NCBI GenBank assembly: GCA_949297075.1 | Contig: CASFRX010000036.1 | Span: 1 to 53,520 of the forward strand | Reading direction: 5' to 3' | From: an uncultured Oscillospiraceae bacterium | GTDB lineage: Bacteria > Bacillota > Clostridia > Oscillospirales > Acutalibacteraceae | Length of the DNA: 53,520 bases | Shown here: positions 8,900 through 13,993 of the stretch, piece by piece | How the letters are laid out: every line of letters begins with the position of its first letter | Position numbering within the stretch: the stretch's first letter is position 1 | Notes under the pieces: generated by a model | Database searches by the model: none | What the model was told of the DNA's origin: nothing | The model's input: the letters and a program-made list of their open reading frames with translations, nothing else | Translations under genes and position numbers: made by a program

Positions 8900-9245
8900 A
8901 ACTGCTCAACGCCTTTTCAAGAGCACTCGGCTCTTTGGTCATCTCAGCTTCAGTTTTGAGAGCTTTGGGAGTTATGCAAAGCTTGTCACAGTAGCTCAAA
9001 ATATCTTTTCGTAGATTTTCAAGCACGGCGACTGTGGGATTCTTCTTCAGTCCGCCGTCAGCCGTTTTGATGTTCAGATGAGCACCGTTAGCCTCAAAAT
9101 CCTCTTTGATGTTTTGATAATCCAATAGCAACTGTGCGAGTATTCCGATTGGTATGTCAAAGCCGTCTTTTTGAACGCCAAGCGAGGACATAGCCTTTTT
9201 TATTTTTTTCTCATAAGTTCTCGCCTGCGTAATTTTGGCAGCCAT
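8889..9245 (-). CDS. Terminase small subunit, P27 family
   Basis: A 118-aa helical protein directly ahead of the large terminase gene. It starts with a basic segment ('MAAKITQARTYEKKIKKAM') and shows the pattern of the P27 family: 'SALGV'-like turn, 'LLLDYQNIKEDFEANGA', 'GGLKKNPTVAVLENLRKDILSYCDKLCITPKA'. The 'KNP....L......YC..LGL/ITP' block is the family signature. It recognises the packaging start site and loads the large subunit. An HNH endonuclease gene just upstream is the usual partner in cohesive-end phages of this type. Confidence 0.88.
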   Translation of the reverse strand: MAAKITQARTYEKKIKKAMSSLGVQKDGFDIPIGILAQLLLDYQNIKEDFEANGAHLNIKTADGGLKKNPTVAVLENLRKDILSYCDKLCITPKALKTEAEMTKEPSALEKALSSFGK

Positions 9246-9337
9246 GTTTTTTCACCGTCCAAAAAAATTTTTGAAAAATTCGCCGCATGTGGAAAAGGTT
9301 GTACCGTTTCGGTAAATCTTTATTGAAATTATAAGTA
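9246..9337. other. Intergenic gap between TerS and HNH genes with a perfect palindrome; candidate cos region
   Basis: A 92-base AT-rich gap inside an otherwise tightly packed operon. It holds the perfect palindrome TACCG-TTT-CGGTA at 9302-9314 and an A/T-tract (about 9263-9283). In HNH-containing cos phages the cohesive-end site usually lies next to the HNH and TerS genes, so this is the natural candidate. The position and palindrome are seen; the cos role is an inference. Confidence 0.35.
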
Positions 9338-9649
9338 TTAGTGTGGGGGGGCTATGCCGCAAGCTCGCTCAAAATCCTTTCGCCTGCGTTGTTGCCAAGC
9401 TAAACCTTTAGCCGTGAGCTTGTGGGTTATTCGGTCGTGCATCTCATCATGCGCCCCAGACGATAAAGCAATTAAGTTCCAATCGCACAAAGCAAACTGC
9501 GGATAGTCCTCTGCCGGGTATATGTGATGTACGACTGTTGCATCAATGCGCTTGCCGTAGCGAGCATTCTCTTGGCAAAGAAATTCATCACGCATCAAGA
9601 TGTGCTTGCGCTTTATTCGCCAGCTTTTTGAGTTGTAGTTGAATGCCAC
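9338..9649 (-). CDS. HNH endonuclease (packaging-associated)
   Basis: A 103-aa HNH nuclease. A Trp/Lys-rich N-terminus ('SKSWRIKRKHILMRDEFLCQE') leads to the metal-binding core 'ATVVHHIYPAEDYPQFALCDWNLIALSSGAHDEMH', which has the first His pair, the Asn of the HNH fold and the terminal His. Its position immediately upstream of the terminase genes is that of the phage HNH proteins that act with the terminase at the cos site, so a packaging role is more likely than homing. The start is GTG, overlapping the upstream small gene by 37 bases. Confidence 0.9.
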   Translation of the reverse strand: MAFNYNSKSWRIKRKHILMRDEFLCQENARYGKRIDATVVHHIYPAEDYPQFALCDWNLIALSSGAHDEMHDRITHKLTAKGLAWQQRRRKDFERACGIAPPH

Positions 9650-9816
9650 GGTCTAATCTCTTTTCCGCTCAAGCGGTCAAATAGCTTACCGCTGTTTCTG
9701 CCCCTTGCAAATATACAATGCGGCAAAGCGCAAACTACAGTATCGTTATTGCGGTCACGGTAAACGCACCGTTCGCAATGCCATTTAATAACCTGCTTAC
9801 CGCTCAAGCAGCTCAC
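9613..9816 (-). CDS. Small Cys-rich phage protein, function unknown
   Basis: A 67-aa protein with a zinc-finger-like Cys pattern: 'CERCVYRDRNNDTVVCALPHC' has C-x2-C followed by C-x4-C, suggesting one bound metal ion. Small treble-clef-like proteins of this kind often lie just before HNH-terminase blocks in Clostridia prophages. The start is either GTG at 9816 or TTG at 9807; the TTG has the better spacing from GAGAGGTG. No function is claimed. It is the first gene after the hairpin at 9853-9899 and so may be the first gene of the late operon. Confidence 0.6.
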   Translation of the reverse strand: MSCLSGKQVIKWHCERCVYRDRNNDTVVCALPHCIFARGRNSGKLFDRLSGKEIRPWHSTTTQKAGE

Positions 9817-9852
9817 CTCTCAGCTCAAAAGTTTTAAGGAAAGCCGCTCCTG

Positions 9853-9899
9853 CTGCTTTCCTCATCTTATATTCTATCACGCATGATTGAGGAAAGCAG
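9853..9899. other. Long-loop inverted repeat between the RinA-like gene and the late operon
   Basis: The 12-base arms CTGCTTTCCTCA (9853-9864) and TGAGGAAAGCAG (9888-9899) are perfect complements around a 23-base AT-rich loop. It sits just after the stop of the RinA-like activator and before the late genes. The absence of a T-run argues against a simple terminator. It may be an activator-binding or processing site at the early/late boundary. Confidence 0.45.
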
Positions 9900-9907
9900 G
9901 GAAAGTT

Positions 9908-10360
9908 TTATTTTTGGTTTTTCCAAAACCGGGCAAGCTGCTTACGCTGTGTTGAGCCGTCTCCATTCATTCCAAGGGTTTCGCATATTTCGCTAAAAGA
10001 AAAACCGTCTATGTAATACAACCTGATGATGCTGCGAATGTTGGGGTCATCTACTTTGTCGAGCCATATTTCAATAGCCGCTTGCTGTTTTTGGAGCGCA
10101 AGCTTTTTGGCAATCAGCCTTGACTTGGTTTGATTTTGCAATTTTTTTATTTCTGAAACAGATTCCGTATCGTCGGCACAAAATCCGCTGACTTTGAAAA
10201 CGGTAGGCATATACGGAAATTCCGGACTGCTGCCCTTGACCGTGTCCGTCTGCACCCAGCTGCGCTCATCCTCTCGCAGTTTGTCAAGCTGAATTTTTAG
10301 AACTTTTATTTCGCAAAGTGTTGCTCTGTATGTTTCGAGCATGTATTTTGTAACCCTCAT
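9908..10360 (-). CDS. RinA/ArpU-like late transcription activator (sigma-70 region 4-like)
   Basis: The ATG at 10360 has AAGGAGG six bases upstream, giving 150 aa. The N-terminal two thirds is helical and charged. The C-terminal part, 'VDDPNIRSIIRLYYIDGFSFSEICETLGMNGDGSTQRKQLARFW', is a sigma-70 region 4-like helix-turn-helix (about residues 105-145). Phage proteins of this type, at the end of the early region and immediately before the HNH/terminase genes, switch on the late (packaging and morphogenesis) operon. Position here is exactly that. DNA binding is inferred from the helix-turn-helix. Confidence 0.78.
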   Translation of the reverse strand: MRVTKYMLETYRATLCEIKVLKIQLDKLREDERSWVQTDTVKGSSPEFPYMPTVFKVSGFCADDTESVSEIKKLQNQTKSRLIAKKLALQKQQAAIEIWLDKVDDPNIRSIIRLYYIDGFSFSEICETLGMNGDGSTQRKQLARFWKNQK

Positions 10361-10371
10361 AGCTTTCCTCC

Positions 10372-11292
10372 TTAGCACACATCTTCGAGCCAATCGTCAA
10401 AGGCATTTGGCGAGTTTAACGGCTCTGCCGAACCGTCTTTCACCATAAGAACCGTGACATACCAGCTCAAATTGTATTCGTTGAATTTCTTTATTAGCCG
10501 GACAAAGCGATAGCCTTTGAATTTCTTTTCCCAATATTCACGGTCATCTACACGCTCACGGGCGATTTTTTCAACATATCGGCTTGAAACCTTTCCGTCT
10601 TTTGGCTCAAGCACTTTCGGCTTCGTCAAGTTTTTAGAGTAGGCAAAGCTCTTGTTGCCGCACGGATCTTTTGCTATATACTTTGCGGCAGCTTCAAATC
10701 CGAACTTATCAGGCTGATACCTGTTGCAGTTGATTCTGTACGGCCACATTGATTCCATGGTTTTGGCATCAAGCCCTGATGTCGCAAATAGGTGAAAATG
10801 CCAATTTACTTGTCCTTTGCGGCTCCCTGTTTTGTATGTTTGCTGCTCAATAGCATAGATGTACTTGAACGGTGACGAAAGCTTATGTACCTTTTGGCAG
10901 AGCTTATCAATCCGTAAAGCGATAAATTTGCTTTCGCTGTTCAAAGCTTCCAGCTCGGCGAGTTCCGCCTTCGCCTTTTTCAGCTCGGACTTTCTCTTAG
11001 TTTTGATTCTCCGAAGATAGTTGACTATATCGCGGCGTGCTTGTTCTTCGTTTTGCGGAGCTTGGAAATCTTCATAGGTCGGGTGAATGAAGAAATCTGT
11101 ATTGTCAAAGTTCGCATTTACCAGGCGAACAATTTTTTTCTTTGCCTGTGCCCGGTTGTATTTTTCTTGTGCTTCTGTTGAGGGCTTTGTTTTCGGTGCC
11201 CTTGTCGGAACTCTGCGTCCGTCACTGAAAATGGGGTAATAGTCAACTTCGAGCATGGGTCCGCTTATAGTTTTCTTGTTTCTGATTTGCAT
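10372..11292 (-). CDS. HUH-type replication initiator-like protein (Rep)
   Basis: A 306-aa protein with the two hallmarks of HUH (rolling-circle) endonucleases: 'NWHFHLFATS' supplies the His-hydrophobic-His metal site (H165, H167), and 'AAAKYIAKD' supplies the candidate catalytic Tyr (Y205). The region before it is Lys/Glu-rich and helical (about residues 90-135). Such proteins nick an origin and start strand-displacement replication. The preceding small gene resembles the C-terminal domain of plasmid RepA proteins, so together they look like the prophage replication module. There is a clear GGAGG ahead of the ATG. An origin was not located. Confidence 0.72.
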   Translation of the reverse strand: MQIRNKKTISGPMLEVDYYPIFSDGRRVPTRAPKTKPSTEAQEKYNRAQAKKKIVRLVNANFDNTDFFIHPTYEDFQAPQNEEQARRDIVNYLRRIKTKRKSELKKAKAELAELEALNSESKFIALRIDKLCQKVHKLSSPFKYIYAIEQQTYKTGSRKGQVNWHFHLFATSGLDAKTMESMWPYRINCNRYQPDKFGFEAAAKYIAKDPCGNKSFAYSKNLTKPKVLEPKDGKVSSRYVEKIARERVDDREYWEKKFKGYRFVRLIKKFNEYNLSWYVTVLMVKDGSAEPLNSPNAFDDWLEDVC

Positions 11293-11293
11293 T

Positions 11294-11683
11294 TTACCCT
11301 CCGAAATCTGTTTTTACCTGGTTTGTGTAATATGAATCTAACTCCATAGGTGCGTTGTAGAGTGCCGTGCGCATCCACGCCACACGGTTTTTGATTTCGT
11401 AAGTGCAGGAGCAGAATTTTTCGGCGACCATTTCAAGGTGTGCGCCTGTCAGCATTCTGTACATATCCTGTACATTACGAGCCGTCCTTTGCTGTCCGGC
11501 AATACGCATGATGCAATCAGGGTGAATAGTGAGCACATCCGCTATGATTAGGCACATCTCTCTATACAGTTCCACGCTTCCTGATAGGCAATCTATTTCA
11601 AAGCAACATTCAAGTGCTTCTGTAATCTCAGTTATTGACGGACTGACGGAATGAGAGCCAGCCACAAACATATCAAAGAGCAT
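11294..11683 (-). CDS. Small protein resembling the DUF6017 C-terminal domain of RepA initiators
   Basis: A 129-aa protein ending 'EIKNRVAWMRTALYNAPMELDSYYTNQVKTDFGG'. The 'N..AW..TALYNAP..LDSYY..QV..D' pattern closely resembles the C-terminal DUF6017 region of RepA_N/replication initiator A proteins of Firmicutes plasmids and integrative elements. Here it stands alone, without the winged-helix N-terminal half. It lies one base upstream of the HUH Rep-like gene and is probably co-transcribed. A role in replication is inferred from similarity and neighbourhood; no catalytic residues are visible. The family match is by memory and should be treated as moderate. Confidence 0.55.
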   Translation of the reverse strand: MLFDMFVAGSHSVSPSITEITEALECCFEIDCLSGSVELYREMCLIIADVLTIHPDCIMRIAGQQRTARNVQDMYRMLTGAHLEMVAEKFCSCTYEIKNRVAWMRTALYNAPMELDSYYTNQVKTDFGG

Positions 11684-11802
11684 TTCTTTCTTCCTCTCTT
11701 TTTGGTTGATGAAATAACATGCAATACAAGGCCGTCAAGTGGGTCACACCCACCTTGATTTTGACCTTAACAAGGCACATAATGATGTATTTAATTATAT
11801 AT

Positions 11803-11840
11803 AGGTGTAATCCTACACCTCTGCCGGCTGACAGAGGTGT
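11803..11840. promoter_or_regulatory. Pair of overlapping, mutually exclusive hairpins
   Basis: Hairpin A has arms AGGTGTA (11803-11809) and TACACCT (11814-11820). Hairpin B has arms ACACCTCTG (11815-11823) and CAGAGGTGT (11832-11840). They share 11815-11820, so only one can form at a time. They lie in the 164-base gap between the 81-aa gene (stop at 11848) and the DUF6017-like gene (start 11683), in a leader where attenuation would control the replication module. The pairing is seen; the switch function is inferred. Confidence 0.45.
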
Positions 11841-11847
11841 TTATGCT

Positions 11848-12093
11848 TTATGCTCGATTGAGCTTAATCGGATAGTGTCCGCAAAGTACAAGATGCTCAA
11901 ATTCAAAACGCTCAGCATCTGAAATAGGGAAAAACTGAGGATTTCCAATTTCTTTCTGATATGCCCTATAATAGGGTGCAACCTCGGGATGGTTGATGTT
12001 TATAAGGTACCCGTATCTGTGCGGCGGCTTTGTGTATATTGTGTTCGCCTCGTAGAAATCCCGCCATGTAGGCTTGTACGGTTTTTTTCTCAT
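11848..12093 (-). CDS. Small phage protein, function unknown
   Basis: The ATG at 12093 ('MRKKPYKPTWRDFYEANTIY') is preferred to an upstream TTG, giving 81 aa. The protein is rich in Tyr, Pro and Arg, with a 'INHPEVAPYYRAYQKEIG' centre and 'ISDAERFEFEHLVL' near the end. This resembles small hypothetical proteins of Firmicutes prophage early regions but no function can be named. No membrane segment or metal motif is seen. It is followed by the overlapping hairpins at 11803-11840. Confidence 0.6.
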   Translation of the reverse strand: MRKKPYKPTWRDFYEANTIYTKPPHRYGYLININHPEVAPYYRAYQKEIGNPQFFPISDAERFEFEHLVLCGHYPIKLNRA

Positions 12094-12151
12094 GGCATCA
12101 TCTTCTCTCAATAATAGCGATACCTGAATCGATGTCTAATTCGCCCCTTTT

Positions 12152-13051
12152 TCATTCCTTTCTACGCTTTGCGAGAATTTTGCCGTAAACTCCGCATTCT
12201 TCAAGCGGGACTTCACGGACAACTTTGATTTTAGAGGTTCTGACTTTACCGTCAGTATTGTTAGGCACAACTATATCGTCAATCTTGGTTTCGCATTCGA
12301 TTATTGCAAGATCAGGCCAACTGCTGCCAAAACTCAAAGCCCAGTCAAGGTGTGAGATATGTATGCCGCGGCTGCATTCGCAAGAGGTATCGTTATCGCA
12401 TACTTCTGTTTTGTTGTCGCCTATTTTGTATTCAAAGTTGTTGTTATAATGCGACACAAGGCGACCGTTTTCCATCTTGTGCACAGCTTTATAAAAAATA
12501 GCTTTGGTTTTCGTATGCTTGATGCCGTAAAAATTCATAATTTCGTGGATATTCTTAGGCATATAGACAATTCGAGCGTTGCCGCTGACCTGAATATCGC
12601 CGTTTAATTGTCTATCGACAATTTGGCTGTTTCCCCATGCTTCGACGAAGCTGTTTTCCCATGCTACAACAGAGCTGTTTCCATATGCTACAACAGAGCT
12701 GTTTCCATATGCTTTAACGGAGCTGTTTTCCCATGCTTTAACAGAGCTGTTTCCATATGCTTTAACGGAGCTGTTTTCATGTGTTTCAACGAAGCTGTTT
12801 TCCCATGCTACAACAGAGCTGTTTTCATGTGCTTCAACGAAGCTGTTTTCCCATGCTACAACAGAGCTGTTTCCATGTGCTACAACAGAGCTGTTTCCAT
12901 GTGCTACAACAGAGCAATAATATCTTTTATTGACGGATATGCACAATTCGCTCTTAATATATATCCTGCCTTTGAAATCCTCGGGAATCATATCCATTTC
13001 TTCCTGAGTGGTTACGGTTACATCCGATAATTTGCTAAAATCTAATGACAT
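12152..13051 (-). CDS. Octapeptide-repeat phage protein with DUF7666-like C-terminal domain
   Basis: A 299-aa protein in three parts. The N-terminus (1-45) includes 'EDFKGRIYIKSELCISV'. Residues about 46-142 are some 12 tandem octapeptides of the form (S/F)-V-(V/E/K)-A-(H/W/Y)-(G/E)-N-S, which should stack as a beta-solenoid with one residue type varying on an outer face. The C-terminal half (about 165-299: 'KAIFYKAVHK', 'CSRGIHISHLDWALSF', 'VPNNTDGKVRTSKIKVVREV') resembles the domain called DUF7666 in phage proteins. The repeats are nearly identical in DNA, so copy number could change by slippage. Function unknown; a binding or adaptor role is possible. Confidence 0.7.
   Translation of the reverse strand: MSLDFSKLSDVTVTTQEEMDMIPEDFKGRIYIKSELCISVNKRYYCSVVAHGNSSVVAHGNSSVVAWENSFVEAHENSSVVAWENSFVETHENSSVKAYGNSSVKAWENSSVKAYGNSSVVAYGNSSVVAWENSFVEAWGNSQIVDRQLNGDIQVSGNARIVYMPKNIHEIMNFYGIKHTKTKAIFYKAVHKMENGRLVSHYNNNFEYKIGDNKTEVCDNDTSCECSRGIHISHLDWALSFGSSWPDLAIIECETKIDDIVVPNNTDGKVRTSKIKVVREVPLEECGVYGKILAKRRKE
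12626..12914. repeat. 24-bp tandem repeat array, about 12 units, within a coding region
   Basis: The unit on the + strand starts with GCTGTTT and ends about AACRGA/AACGGA; about 12 units follow one another without spacers. Each unit encodes one octapeptide on the minus strand. Differences are clustered at a few codons (His/Trp/Tyr, Gly/Glu, Val/Lys/Glu), and some units are identical. This pattern points to expansion and contraction by recombination or replication slippage, in frame because 24 is a multiple of 3. Confidence 0.92.
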
Positions 13052-13053
13052 GG

Positions 13054-13302
13054 TTATCTTCCTTTCATTTCATAAGAGTGCCATTTTTCCGCATTCCCGG
13101 TTTTGATGATGATTATTGCCACAAGCCAAGCAAGCTTATCAACGGCTATCTCAAGCCATATGAGAAAAGCATACCCTAAGCCGACAAGCTTACTCCTCAG
13201 CTGCTTTAAGTGCTTTTCCTCGAAATCAACAAGCTTGTCCTCACAGGTGATGCCCAAGAGCACAAGGGCAATCAGGAATATTTCGATTATTGTATTTATC
13301 AT
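13054..13302 (-). CDS. Small membrane protein, duplicated (copy 1)
   Basis: An 82-aa protein with two likely membrane segments: residues 3-19 ('NTIIEIFLIALVLLGIT') and about 46-68 ('AFLIWLEIAVDKLAWLVAIIIIK'). A basic linker ('DFEEKHLKQLRSKLVG') lies between them. It is followed by the repeat protein with no gap. A shorter copy is found at 16513-16665, identical in most residues up to 'GYAFLI' and then cut. The function is unknown; small paired-helix membrane proteins in early phage regions include holin-like or superinfection-exclusion candidates, but nothing here decides that. Confidence 0.65.
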   Translation of the reverse strand: MINTIIEIFLIALVLLGITCEDKLVDFEEKHLKQLRSKLVGLGYAFLIWLEIAVDKLAWLVAIIIIKTGNAEKWHSYEMKGR

Positions 13303-13305
13303 CTT

Positions 13306-13815
13306 TTATACCTCGTAATTTTTGATGGCGGCGTGAACAGCAGCAAAGAAATTCCACTCGTTAATTAAATCTGACTTTGTTCTGTAAATTTTGCTGAATG
13401 TGCCGCAACAGGAACATCGTGTGTCACTGTCAATTAGGAAATATTCTTCGTTCTCACATCCGATAGACGGTGTTCTGTTGCAGCTCGGGCAGTTGACAAT
13501 AACATCTGCCTCTCGCAGAACGATAGTTGTGTATGTTTTACCGACATATTTGCAATATTCTTTTTCAAGAATTGCGCCTTTGCTGTTATTTGCGCTTTCC
13601 GAAAAAACGACAAGGTCTGAGCTGTCTATCATCGCAAGGCATATCCGCATATAATCTGCGGCTGTCATACCTTCAGGCAAAGATGCGGGATTTAATATTT
13701 TGCTTGAAAGATATTTCCCCAAAATCCATTCCCGAAGGTTTGCGAAATCTTCCTTGTAATTCGGGTTCCCGCTAATCTTTCCGGCTATGTATATTTTTAC
13801 AGGATAGTTTTTCAT
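13306..13815 (-). CDS. DUF4406 nucleoside deoxyribosyltransferase-like protein fused to a Lar-like zinc ribbon
   Basis: A 169-aa two-domain protein. Residues 1-100 ('VKIYIAGKISGNPNYKEDFANLREWIL... MRICLAMIDSSDLVVF') form the DUF4406 fold, related to nucleoside 2-deoxyribosyltransferases. Residues 108-160 carry 'CPSCNRTP' and 'CSCCG' plus a closing '..LINEWN' helix, the layout of Lar (restriction alleviation) zinc ribbons. The first domain could act on nucleotides and the second could relieve host restriction or sense DNA. The last residues ('AAIKNYEV') match the end of the DUF3102 protein at 16669, marking an edge of the segmental duplication. Confidence 0.72.
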   Translation of the reverse strand: MKNYPVKIYIAGKISGNPNYKEDFANLREWILGKYLSSKILNPASLPEGMTAADYMRICLAMIDSSDLVVFSESANNSKGAILEKEYCKYVGKTYTTIVLREADVIVNCPSCNRTPSIGCENEEYFLIDSDTRCSCCGTFSKIYRTKSDLINEWNFFAAVHAAIKNYEV

Positions 13816-13991
13816 TTTTCAGCTCCTTTTGATGATTCTGTTTTGTAAATAAACTGTATCGCACCTATGTCGAAAGCTCCGATTAATTCAGAGCCATTCC
13901 ACACAAAGAACATATCTTCTTTATGTTCTATTCGGTCTGCTTTTAGGTTGGCTGTTATGTCTGTTGTGGTTTTTACTAAAACTCTTTCCAT
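13812..13991 (-). CDS. Small phage protein (59 aa), function unknown
   Basis: A short gene running ATG 13991 to TGA 13812, 59 aa: 'MERVLVKTTTDITANLKADR', then a middle with 'DMFFVWNGSELIGAFDIG'. The stop overlaps the ATG of the next gene (ATGA), it fills the gap between two genes exactly, and it ends in a Lys-rich stretch encoding AAAGGAGCTGAAAA, the ribosome site for the downstream gene. It has mixed alpha/beta character ('FFVWNGSELIGAFDIGAIQFIYK' looks like a small sheet) with no recognisable domain. Confidence 0.7.
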   Translation of the reverse strand: MERVLVKTTTDITANLKADRIEHKEDMFFVWNGSELIGAFDIGAIQFIYKTESSKGAEK

Positions 13992-13993
13992 AA

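Noticed and set aside
9853..9899. Considered as a rho-independent terminator of the RinA-like gene
   Set aside because: The 23-base loop and the lack of a T-run on the transcribed strand do not fit; kept as an unclassified inverted repeat.
12626..12914. Tandem repeats considered as a CRISPR array
   Set aside because: Units are contiguous, 24 bases long, carry no spacers and are in frame inside a gene.
12608..13030. Open + strand frame of 140 codons with Cys/Phe-rich repeats
   Set aside because: It is the mirror of the 24-bp repeat array in the minus-strand octapeptide gene; repeats without stops keep all frames open. No ribosome site or family pattern.
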